Shown: positions 1-6,051 of the stretch, one piece after another
Layout of the letters: every line of letters begins with the position of its first letter
Numbering within the stretch: position 1 is the first letter of the stretch
From: Phycisphaerales bacterium UBA2396
GTDB lineage: Bacteria > Planctomycetota > Phycisphaerae > Phycisphaerales > UBA1924
Reading direction: 5' to 3'
DNA: 9,395 bases
NCBI GenBank assembly: GCA_002343325.1
Contig: DDSG01000077.1
Location: 1 to 9,395 of the forward strand
Notes under the pieces: model-generated
Seen by the model: only the letters and a program-made list of their open reading frames with translations
Database searches by the model: none
What the model was told of the DNA's origin: nothing
Made by a program: the position numbers and the translations under genes

Positions 1-10
1 CTTCCGATCT
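1..10. other. Probable sequencing-adapter remnant at contig edge
   Basis: The window opens with CTTCCGATCT, identical to the last ten bases shared by the standard Illumina TruSeq read 1 and read 2 adapters. An exact 10-base match placed exactly at the edge is very unlikely by chance. The stretch is read in frame as Phe-Arg-Ser at the start of the secretin gene fragment, and these residues should not be trusted. Genomic sequence probably begins at base 11. Confidence 0.8.
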
Positions 11-2644
11 CCCGTCGTCGAGGCCCGCAAGGCCGAGGCGGCGCGTGAACTGAGCAAGGCCAACGCGCTGTTCGACGAGAAGAAGTACAACGAGGCCCAG
101 GCGGCGTATCGCCGGATCCGCGACACCTTCAAGGCCGACCTTTCGGCCGAGCAGATGTCGACGCTGGACGCGAATCTGCGTCGGGCGCAGGAAGAACTGA
201 GGAGCCGTGCGGGCGGGAACGCCCTGGCGGCGTTCACGGAGGATCAGCGGGTCCGTAAGGATCAGACGCTGGCGGAGTACAACAACTTCCTGGCGCAGGC
301 TCGGGCGGCGCTGGCGTCGGGCGATGTGACGAAGGCGCGTCAGGACGCGGCGGCGGCGAAGCTTCGGCTTGGCCAGGGCCGGGACCTGTTCAGCGCCCCG
401 GAGATGTCGTCGCTGAACACGCAGGTGGATCAGTTGGCGGCTGAGATCGAGAAGACGGGGCAGGAGCTGGACGCGAAGGCGGCGGCGGCCCGTGAGGATG
501 CGCTGCGTCGCAAGGCCGAGCAGGAGAAGCTGCAGGGCGACCAGCTCAAGGCCCAGAAGATCCGCGAGTTGATCGACCGCGTTCGTGCGCTGCAGATGGA
601 GCGGAAGTACCGCGAGGGTCTGCAGGTGACGGAGCAGATTCTGCAGCTTGATCCGCTGAACCCGACGGGGCAGTTGCTCCGCGATGTTCTGACGGACATG
701 AGCATCTACTACCAGTACAACACGATCGCGGAGAAGATCAGCCGCTCGACGCAGATCCAGTCGCTGGACAACATGGAGTCGCTGATCGTTCCGTCGGGGA
801 TCGTGGGGTATCCGGAGGATTGGCCGGACATCAGCGCGGTGCGTCGCGAGGCGCAGGCGTTCCAGGAGACTCCCGAGAATCGCCGCGTGCTGGCGACGCT
901 CGAGAACACACGATTGCCGAAGGTTGACTTCCCGGATACGACGCTCGAGCAGTCGCTCGGGTATCTGCGGACGGTGGCGAACCTGAACATGGACGTGGAC
1001 TGGCCTTCGCTGGAGGCGGTCGGCGTTCAGCGTGACACGACGGTGAGCCTGTCGGTGACGAACCCGACGCTCAAGGCTGTGCTGGACCAGGTTCTGGCGA
1101 AGGCGAGCACGAGCCTTGATCCCAACAGCCGCGCCGGGTGGACGGTGACGGACGGGCTGCTCAAGATCGGGTCGGAAGAGTCGCTGCGTCGCAACAAGAT
1201 CATGGTGATCTACGACGTGCAGGACCTGCTCTTTGAGGTCTACGACAAGACGCAGGTGCCCGAGTTCGACCTGCAGAGCGCGTTCCAGCAGGGCGGCGGC
1301 GGTGGCGGCGGCGGCGGGCGGAGCCCGTTCCAGACGCAGAACCAGAACCAGCAGGGTCAGGAGCCACAGCGTCCGCTGGAGGACCGGATCCGCGAGCTGC
1401 GGAACATCATCACGGAGCAGGTCGATCGCGACGGCTGGGTGGACAACGGCGGCGACACGGGCTCGGTGCAGACGTTCCAGCGGAATCTGATCGTCACCAA
1501 CACGCCGAAGAACCACCGCGCGATCGAGGGTCTGCTGACGCAGCTCCGCCGCGTGAGGAACATGCAGATCAGCGTGGAAGGCCGGTTCCTGCTGGTGAAC
1601 CAGGACTTCTTCGAGCAGATCGGGTTCGACGTGGACCTGTACCTGAACGCCCGCGGTAATCAGGTCCGGTTCCTGCGTTCGTTCGACTACGCGGCGATGC
1701 CTTCGGACTTCTTCGACGAGGGTGGTCGTTATCGCGGCGGCAACGTCGCTTCGGGCGACCGAGTGGTCGACACGGACGGCGACGGGATTCCGGACTCGGC
1801 GATTCCGCCGGGCGCGACGCCCGCCGGCATCGGCATCCCCCCGCCGGAGAACTTCACGCCGGTCGGCGTGACGCAGAACTCCTTCGACCTGACCAGCTCG
1901 CTGATGAGCTCCTCGTTCGCGAGCGAGATCAAGGCGGGTGGTCCGGCGCTGAGCATCGCGGGCACCTTCCTGGACGACATCCAGGTGGACTTCCTGGTGC
2001 AGGCGACGCAGGCGGACCGCCGCAGCGTGAGCCTGCAGGCTCCGCGGATCACGATCACGAACGGGCAGTATGCGAACGTGTGGGTTGCCCGCCAGATCGC
2101 GTACGTGTCGGACCTTGAGCCGCAGGTCGCGGAAGGTTCGGCGGCGTTCGACCCGACGATCGGGTACGTGGCGGACGGCGTGCTGCTGTACGTCGGCGGC
2201 GTGATCCTGGCGGACCGCCGGTACGTGACTCTTGACGTTCGTCTGCAGGTGTCGACGGTCAAGCAGCCCTTCCGCACGCGTGAAGTGACGGCGGCCGTCG
2301 CGGGCCGTGGCGGTCTGGGCGGCTCGGTGTCGTCGGGTTCGGTCGGCGCGTTCATCGAACTGCCGGAAGCGACGGTGCAGTCGGTCGAGACGACGGTGAC
2401 GGTGCCGGATCAGGGCACGCTGCTGCTGGGCGGGCAGCGTGTGACGAGCGAGGTCGAGGTGGAGTCGGGCGTGCCCGTGCTCTCTAAGATCCCGCTGCTG
2501 AACCGTCTGTTCAGCAACCGCGCGATGAGCCGCGAGGAGCGGACGCTGCTGATGCTGGTCAAGCCCTCGATCCTCATCCAGGAGGAGAACGAGGACAAGT
2601 TCTACCCCGGGCTGCGTGACGCCCTTCGGACGGGCGGGCTCTAA
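2..2644 (+). CDS. Secretin-family outer-membrane channel protein (type II/III secretion or type IV pilus secretin), 5'-truncated
   Basis: This is the C-terminal 880 codons of a secretin, a ring-forming outer-membrane channel for protein or pilus export. The frame is open to the left edge, so the start and signal peptide are missing; the ATG at 155 is internal. In order: helical TPR/coiled-coil region (about 11-560), including a TPR-like repeat near 583-705 (KYREGLQVTEQILQLDPLNP); an N-domain with a beta-strand-rich STN/N0-like pattern (about 910-1250); a Gln/Gly/Pro linker with nine glycines (1292-1318); an N1-like domain (about 1465-1600, containing RNLIVTNTPKNH); and the secretin core. The core ends with the family signature VPVLSKIPLLNRLFSNR (about 2468-2520) followed by ERTLLMLVKPSIL. 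An insert in the core carries a calcium-loop-like DTDGDGIPD (1769-1795). Such TPR-secretins are common in Planctomycetota. No pilus or Gsp partner is visible, so the exact system is unknown. Confidence 0.85.
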   Translation, partial: FRSPVVEARKAEAARELSKANALFDEKKYNEAQAAYRRIRDTFKADLSAEQMSTLDANLRRAQEELRSRAGGNALAAFTEDQRVRKDQTLAEYNNFLAQARAALASGDVTKARQDAAAAKLRLGQGRDLFSAPEMSSLNTQVDQLAAEIEKTGQELDAKAAAAREDALRRKAEQEKLQGDQLKAQKIRELIDRVRALQMERKYREGLQVTEQILQLDPLNPTGQLLRDVLTDMSIYYQYNTIAEKISRSTQIQSLDNMESLIVPSGIVGYPEDWPDISAVRREAQAFQETPENRRVLATLENTRLPKVDFPDTTLEQSLGYLRTVANLNMDVDWPSLEAVGVQRDTTVSLSVTNPTLKAVLDQVLAKASTSLDPNSRAGWTVTDGLLKIGSEESLRRNKIMVIYDVQDLLFEVYDKTQVPEFDLQSAFQQGGGGGGGGGRSPFQTQNQNQQGQEPQRPLEDRIRELRNIITEQVDRDGWVDNGGDTGSVQTFQRNLIVTNTPKNHRAIEGLLTQLRRVRNMQISVEGRFLLVNQDFFEQIGFDVDLYLNARGNQVRFLRSFDYAAMPSDFFDEGGRYRGGNVASGDRVVDTDGDGIPDSAIPPGATPAGIGIPPPENFTPVGVTQNSFDLTSSLMSSSFASEIKAGGPALSIAGTFLDDIQVDFLVQATQADRRSVSLQAPRITITNGQYANVWVARQIAYVSDLEPQVAEGSAAFDPTIGYVADGVLLYVGGVILADRRYVTLDVRLQVSTVKQPFRTREVTAAVAGRGGLGGSVSSGSVGAFIELPEATVQSVETTVTVPDQGTLLLGGQRVTSEVEVESGVPVLSKIPLLNRLFSNRAMSREERTLLMLVKPSILIQEENEDKFYPGLRDALRTGGL

Positions 2645-2683
2645 GCCCTTCGGCCGAGGACGGGTGCAAGTGACATCATGAAG

Positions 2684-2713
2684 AAGGGCCCGACGAAGGC
2701 GTCGGGCCCTTTT
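2684..2713 (+). terminator. Strong rho-independent terminator after the secretin gene
   Basis: A perfect 12-bp stem (AAGGGCCCGACG at 2684-2695 pairing with CGTCGGGCCCTT at 2700-2711) closes an AAGG tetraloop and runs into TTTTCCTTT. It begins 40 bases after the secretin stop codon. The T-rich side faces the plus strand, so it mainly ends secretin transcription. It also lies 51 bases past the kynA stop on the other strand, where it could act as a weaker terminator for the convergent transcript because only CTTCTTC follows on that side. Confidence 0.9.
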
Positions 2714-2764
2714 CCTTTGGTGTCTGGAAGTCGGAGGACTCGCCCTCGAGCGTGGCGTGGCGGT

Positions 2765-3634
2765 TTAGGGGCGGTATTCCTTGATGTGCGTGCGAACGTT
2801 CCAGAGTTCGGGGAAGAAGGCATCGTCGATGATGTGGCGGAGGTAGGAGACGCCGGCGGTGCCGCCCGTGCCTCTCTTGAAGCCGATGACGCGTTCGACG
2901 ACCTTGATGTGCCGGAAGCGCCAGAGGATCTGGGCCTCGTCGATGTCGACGAGCTTCTCGCACATCTCGTAGGCGTCCCAGTGGCGTTCGGGCTGCTCGT
3001 AGATGAGGCGGAAGGCGTCGACGACGGCGGGGCTGGGCGTGTGGCGCTGGGTCACGTCGCGGTCGAGCACCTCGCGCGGGATGGCGTGCCCCTTGCGGGC
3101 GAGATAGCGAAGGAACTCGTCGTAGAGAGATGGGGCGCGGAAGGCGGCATCGAGCGTGGCGTAGGCCTGCGCGTCGTGGCGGAAGACGGCGAGCATCCGC
3201 TCATCCTTGTGCCCGAGCATGAATTCGATGAGACGGTTCTGGAGAGACTGGATGCCCGACGCCGGCCCGAGGACATGGCGGAACTGCACGTACTCGCTCG
3301 GGGTGAGGGTCGCGAGGACGGACCACTGCGAGAGCAACTGCTGCTGGATGTGCTTCACGCGGGCGAGGATCTTGAACGAGGCTTCGAGATCGTCGGTGCG
3401 GATCTGGTCGAGGGCGGCCTGCAGCTCGTGGATGACCAGCTTGAACCACAGCTCGGTCGTCTGATGCTGGATGATGAAGAGCAGCTCGTCGTGGTGCGTC
3501 GGGGTCGAGAGCGTGCGCTGGGCGCTCAGGAGCTGCGGCAGCCCCAGGTACGTGGCATAGTCGAGCTGCCCGTGAAGGTCGGTCTTGGTCTGCGGGTCGA
3601 ACGAGCCTTCCGAGCGTGGAACGTTGGTGGACAT
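2765..3634 (-). CDS. kynA: Tryptophan 2,3-dioxygenase
   Basis: Heme enzyme that opens the indole ring of L-tryptophan with O2 to give N-formylkynurenine, the first step of the kynurenine pathway (tryptophan catabolism or NAD synthesis); cytosolic tetramer. The 289-residue protein has the usual bacterial length and aligns to Xanthomonas TDO with a constant +2 offset. All key residues are present: F53 and H57 in LLFIIQHQTTELWFKL, Y115 and R119 in SEYVQFR, the proximal heme ligand H242 in WRFRHIKVVER, and T256 in GFKRGTGGTAG. I chose the ATG at 3634 because GGAGG lies 5 bases upstream; an in-frame ATG at 3661 would add nine residues but has no ribosome site. That GGAGG is buried in a hairpin (see 3638-3657). 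No kynurenine formamidase or kynureninase gene is adjacent. The gene converges with the secretin gene. Confidence 0.98.
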   Translation of the reverse strand: MSTNVPRSEGSFDPQTKTDLHGQLDYATYLGLPQLLSAQRTLSTPTHHDELLFIIQHQTTELWFKLVIHELQAALDQIRTDDLEASFKILARVKHIQQQLLSQWSVLATLTPSEYVQFRHVLGPASGIQSLQNRLIEFMLGHKDERMLAVFRHDAQAYATLDAAFRAPSLYDEFLRYLARKGHAIPREVLDRDVTQRHTPSPAVVDAFRLIYEQPERHWDAYEMCEKLVDIDEAQILWRFRHIKVVERVIGFKRGTGGTAGVSYLRHIIDDAFFPELWNVRTHIKEYRP

Positions 3635-3637
3635 GAA

Positions 3638-3657
3638 TGCCTCCGTGAGGGGAGGCA
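3638..3657 (-). promoter_or_regulatory. Hairpin covering the kynA Shine-Dalgarno sequence
   Basis: Read on the minus strand, TGCCTCC pairs perfectly with GGAGGCA across the 6-base loop CCTCAC. The right arm contains GGAGG (3640-3644), the only ribosome binding site in front of the kynA start at 3634. In the mRNA the site would be fully base-paired, which could lower translation or make it conditional. The structure is seen directly; the regulatory role is inference. Confidence 0.5.
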
Positions 3658-3676
3658 GCATACGGCGGCGGAGGGG

Positions 3677-3964
3677 CTAGTCGGAATCCGAGCGGGCGCG
3701 GCTCGGGAGCCCGGCGGCGACGCGTGGGGAAGGGCCGAAGGTCACCCGTTCGACGGTGGGTGCCTGGGCCAATTGGTCCGGTGGGACGACGGAAGGCCTC
3801 CAGCGGATGGAGCGGACGGCGTAGTAGGTGTCGCGGGCCGTGGTGCCGCAGGAGCCGAGAAGGATCGCGGCGGCGACGGCGCACGGCGGCACGAGGCGGC
3901 GGTGCGCGAGTGGGCCTGGCGTCGGACATCCTGAACAAGCGGCCAAGGAGATTCCCCCGGCCAC
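3677..3964 (-). CDS. Possible small lipoprotein, unknown function
   Basis: An open frame with a GTG start (3964) and TAG stop (3677-3679) on the same strand as kynA, ending 42 bases before the kynA start. Its first part reads as a lipoprotein signal: basic HRR, then a hydrophobic run AVAAAILLGSC with a fitting lipobox, the acceptor cysteine being codon 3848-3850. The mature part would be about 57 residues, rich in Pro, Arg and Val, with no domain I recognise. Most codons from about 3910 down end in C or G, as expected for coding sequence here. The start is uncertain: the GTG at 3964 has no ribosome site, a TTG at 3946 has GGGGGA six bases upstream, and a GTG at 3892 would leave a very short signal. 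It could be co-transcribed with kynA. It may also be chance in such GC-rich DNA. Confidence 0.35.
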   Translation of the reverse strand: MAGGISLAACSGCPTPGPLAHRRLVPPCAVAAAILLGSCGTTARDTYYAVRSIRWRPSVVPPDQLAQAPTVERVTFGPSPRVAAGLPSRARSDSD

Positions 3965-4094
3965 GCCACGTGGAGGATGCGAAATGGCGGGGGCGGAAGC
4001 CCGCCGTCGAGCGAGATGAAGCCGATCGTGGTGAGGTTCGTGCGAGCTGGGGGGGATGGGCGGTCTCGGACACGCGGGAATGGGGGGGCGTTGA
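3965..4094. other. Divergent intergenic stretch with no gene
   Basis: Between the possible lipoprotein gene and the promoter of the TIM-barrel gene I see no convincing coding region on either strand. It holds G runs (near 4048-4056 and 4082-4088) and a weak hairpin, GGGC-GGAA-GCCC at about 3990-4002. Promoters for the leftward genes should lie here, but none matches a consensus well enough to call. Confidence 0.5.
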
Positions 4095-4122
4095 TTGACG
4101 CGGTTGCGGCATCGGGTAGGAT
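4095..4122 (+). promoter_or_regulatory. Candidate sigma-70-type promoter for the TIM-barrel gene
   Basis: TTGACG (4095-4100) and TAGGAT (4117-4122) are separated by 16 bases, resembling -35 and -10 boxes. Transcription would start near 4129, leaving a leader of about 30 bases that contains the GGAG ribosome site at 4147-4150. The match is good but not perfect. Confidence 0.45.
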
Positions 4123-4159
4123 CGTGGCCGGGCGTGCCGCCCGTGTGGAGAATCTCCGG

Positions 4160-5014
4160 ATGAAGTTCGCATACAGCACGGTGGCGTGTCCCGATTGGAC
4201 GCTCGAGCGAGTCGCCCGCGTGGCGGAAGAGCTGGGCTATGTCGGGGTCGAACTTCGCAGCTTCGGGTGGGGTTCATCGTCGTCGGCGTGCGATCCGGCG
4301 CTGACGGCGGGGCCGAAGGTTCAGGGGTTGCTCCGGGCGGCGGGCGCGGAAGCGTGCTGCCTGTCGAGCGGTTGCCGCTTCGACGCGGTGGTGACGCCGC
4401 CGGTCATCGGGTGGGCGATCAGCGACACGGAGCGTTCGGTCCGCGAGGGCAAGGCGATGGTGGATCTGGCGGCGGAGATCGGCGCGCCGATGCTCCGCGT
4501 GTTTGCCTTCGAGTACCCGTCTCGCGAGCGGCGCGTGTCGGCGATCGAGCGGATCGTGTCGCGGCTGCTGAAGGTTGTGGACGCCGGGCGGGCGCGGCAG
4601 GTAAAGGTGGTGATCGAGAACGGCGGGTCGTTCTGCACGGCGGCCGAACTCTGCGAGATCCTCGACGAGGCGCAGCACCCGATGCTTCTCGCGGCGTACA
4701 ACGTCGCGGTGGCGTCGTTGGCGGGCGAGGATCCGGCGAAGGGGATCAACGTGCTCGGGGATCGCCTCGGGCTGGTCAAGGTGAAGGACTTTGCGGAAGG
4801 CAAGCCCGTGGCGCTCGGCGATGGGCAGGTACCGGTCCGCGGCGCGATCGAGGCGCTTCGGGCGCTTCGGTACCGCGGGTTTGTGAGCTACGAGCTCGAT
4901 CGCGCATGGCTCGGCGGGGCGGACCCGATGCCGATGCTCCGCGCGAGCGCCGAGCGACTGTACTCCTGGGGCGGCGGCGTGGCGGTCGGTCCGCGCGGCG
5001 TCCAGCTCGCCTGA
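4160..5014 (+). CDS. Sugar-phosphate isomerase/epimerase-like TIM-barrel protein
   Basis: A 284-residue protein of the xylose-isomerase-like TIM-barrel family (AP endonuclease 2 fold, PF01261), whose members isomerise or epimerise sugars and inositols with a divalent metal. The start at 4160 has GGAG nine bases upstream, and the protein opens with a typical first strand, MKFAYSTVACPDWTLERV. Family landmarks: YVGVELR after the first helix, E153 in VVIENG, AGEDP after strand 6, VKVKDF, LGDGQVP, and E245 in FVSYELD. The spacing of the metal positions (153, 181, 207, 245) closely matches D-tagatose 3-epimerase (152, 185, 211, 246), but the expected Asp is N181 and the expected His is K207. Cytosolic, since no signal is visible. 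The substrate cannot be told from sequence, and the altered metal site raises the possibility of a changed or lost activity. It ends 24 bases from the convergent DUF1801 gene, with no terminator seen. Confidence 0.85.
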   Translation: MKFAYSTVACPDWTLERVARVAEELGYVGVELRSFGWGSSSSACDPALTAGPKVQGLLRAAGAEACCLSSGCRFDAVVTPPVIGWAISDTERSVREGKAMVDLAAEIGAPMLRVFAFEYPSRERRVSAIERIVSRLLKVVDAGRARQVKVVIENGGSFCTAAELCEILDEAQHPMLLAAYNVAVASLAGEDPAKGINVLGDRLGLVKVKDFAEGKPVALGDGQVPVRGAIEALRALRYRGFVSYELDRAWLGGADPMPMLRASAERLYSWGGGVAVGPRGVQLA

Positions 5015-5038
5015 TCGATCGTCGCCGGGTCGGAACGG

Positions 5039-5602
5039 CTACTTCGCTCGGGCGACCTTTCTGACGGCCTTCTTCTTGGTGGCTTTCTTCGCCGGCTTTG
5101 GAGCGGTCTCGTCCTTGGCGGGTTTGGCGGCGACCTTCTTCTGTGTGGTCTTCCCCGAGGCGAGGTTCCGCTCGTATCGGGCGATGTAGGCCTTCGGATT
5201 GATCTTCCTGAAGCACTGCGTGATCACGCTGAGCGGGGCGTCGGCCGCGGCTTTGAAGCGGACGCAGCTCTTGCCCATGTCCAGCTTCTTGCCCGTGGCT
5301 TTCCATGCGGCGACGAACCAGGCGAGCAGCTCGGGGTCGCCGTAGATCGCCATGTTGTAGAGCGAGATCGCGTGCTTCTGAGCGGCCAGGGCCGCGACGG
5401 GCAACGGGAGCTTGGGGTTGCAGTGGTATCCGGGCGGGTAGACGCTGTGGGGGATGACGTAGCCGATCATGTTGTACGAGATCTCTTCGCGAATCTGTTC
5501 GTGAAGTCCTTCGCGGATGGCGGCCCGCACAGCCTCGACCTCCCGGCGACGCTCGGGGGGCAACGCGGCGAGGTACTCTTTGACCGTGGCGAGGTGTGGC
5601 AT
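5039..5602 (-). CDS. DUF1801 (YdhG-like) protein with lysine-rich C-terminal tail
   Basis: A 187-residue protein with a DUF1801 domain (PF08818) at about residues 5-145: VKEYLAALPPERR at the start, EEISYNMIGY and PHSVYPPGYH in the middle, HAISLYNMAIYGD, and LDMGKSCVRFK near the end. The family is small and soluble and lacks a firm biochemical role. After the domain comes a tail (residues 149-187, bases 5042-5158) with 13 lysines and 2 arginines among Ala, Pro and Thr, like bacterial histone-H1-type tails; nucleic-acid binding is possible but inferred. The ATG at 5602 fits the usual family start but has no clear ribosome site. An ATG at 5647 would add 15 residues and overlap the transporter start on the other strand. 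It is divergent from the Gdx gene with a 43-base gap. Confidence 0.85.
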   Translation of the reverse strand: MPHLATVKEYLAALPPERRREVEAVRAAIREGLHEQIREEISYNMIGYVIPHSVYPPGYHCNPKLPLPVAALAAQKHAISLYNMAIYGDPELLAWFVAAWKATGKKLDMGKSCVRFKAAADAPLSVITQCFRKINPKAYIARYERNLASGKTTQKKVAAKPAKDETAPKPAKKATKKKAVRKVARAK

Positions 5603-5645
5603 GGGGCCCAGCGTAGCAGACGCCGCGCCCGGTTTGGAGGTGATC

Positions 5646-5990
5646 ATGGCGTGGATCGCGTTGCTGGTGGCGGGTTTGCTCGAGTGCGGCTGGGCCGTGG
5701 GGCTCAAGTACACGCACGGGTTCACAAAGCTCTGGCCGAGCGTGCTGACGGCGATCGCGCTGGCGGGGAGCATGTGGCTGCTCGCCTGGGCGGCCAAGAC
5801 CATCCCGATCGGCACGGCGTACGCGGTATGGGTCGGTATCGGAGCGCTGGGGACGGCGATCCTCGGCGTGCTGCTCTTCAAGGAGCCTGTCTCGATCGCG
5901 CGGGCGGCCTGCCTGGTCATGCTGCTGGCCGCGATCGTGGGACTGAAGTTCACGGCGGGCCCATCGGGAACGCCCACAACAGGTGAATGA
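5646..5990 (+). CDS. gdx: Small multidrug resistance transporter, Gdx/SugE type (probable guanidinium exporter)
   Basis: A 114-residue inner-membrane protein with four predicted helices (roughly residues 2-20, 30-49, 55-78, 83-104), the standard size of the SMR family plus a short polar tail. The conserved proton/substrate glutamate is E13 in GLLECGWAVGLKYTHGF. The KYTHGFTKLWPS loop and the IPIGTAYAVWVGIGALG motif of helix 3 are typical of the Gdx/SugE branch rather than the EmrE branch. Characterised Gdx proteins exchange guanidinium for protons as dual-topology dimers, and one gene is enough. The start at 5646 has GGAGG five bases upstream. The 43-base gap before it is too short for a guanidine-I riboswitch, and I see no guanidine-II or -III pattern. 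nrfH follows on the same strand 61 bases later with no terminator between. Confidence 0.9.
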   Translation: MAWIALLVAGLLECGWAVGLKYTHGFTKLWPSVLTAIALAGSMWLLAWAAKTIPIGTAYAVWVGIGALGTAILGVLLFKEPVSIARAACLVMLLAAIVGLKFTAGPSGTPTTGE

Positions 5991-6015
5991 GAGAGATTGT
6001 GGATAATTGAACATC

Positions 6016-6045
6016 TGGACGTGTTTATCGTCTTTGGCCTATAGT
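6016..6045 (+). promoter_or_regulatory. Candidate promoter for nrfHA giving a leaderless transcript
   Basis: TGGACG (6016-6021) and TATAGT (6040-6045) are 18 bases apart. The -10-like box ends only six bases before the nrfH ATG at 6052, so transcription would begin at or within a base or two of the start codon. This fits the absence of any Shine-Dalgarno sequence before nrfH. The stretch from 5996 to 6045 is also visibly richer in A and T than its surroundings. Confidence 0.5.
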
Positions 6046-6051
6046 GCCGAC

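Noticed and set aside
155..157. ATG at 155 as the start of the secretin gene
   Set aside because: The same frame is open upstream to the window edge and encodes TPR-like helix sequence continuous with what follows. No ribosome site precedes this ATG, and a signal peptide is missing after it.
2678..3934. A 418-codon plus-strand frame opposite kynA
   Set aside because: It starts inside the terminator stem and runs antisense through a fully conserved tryptophan dioxygenase. Its acidic, valine- and leucine-rich composition is what the reverse frame of a GC-rich gene gives.
3987..4006. Inverted repeat GGCGGG / CCCGCC in the divergent intergenic stretch
   Set aside because: Short, pure G+C arms are common by chance in this DNA, and no T run or operator-like symmetry accompanies them.
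5603..5645. Guanidine riboswitch before the Gdx gene
   Set aside because: The gap to the divergent gene is 43 bases, too short for the guanidine-I aptamer, and I see no paired hairpins with ACGR loops as in guanidine-II.
5998..6013. FNR/CRP-like palindrome TGTGGATAATTGAACA before nrfH
   Set aside because: Only the outer TGT/ACA and one inner pair match; the core does not fit TTGAT-N4-ATCAA or TGTGA-N6-TCACA. An oxygen or nitrite regulator site is expected for nrfHA, but this does not support one.
4776..6014. A 412-codon minus-strand frame overlapping the DUF1801 and Gdx genes
   Set aside because: Highly Arg/Gln-rich low-complexity translation that is out of frame with two recognised genes; a compositional shadow.
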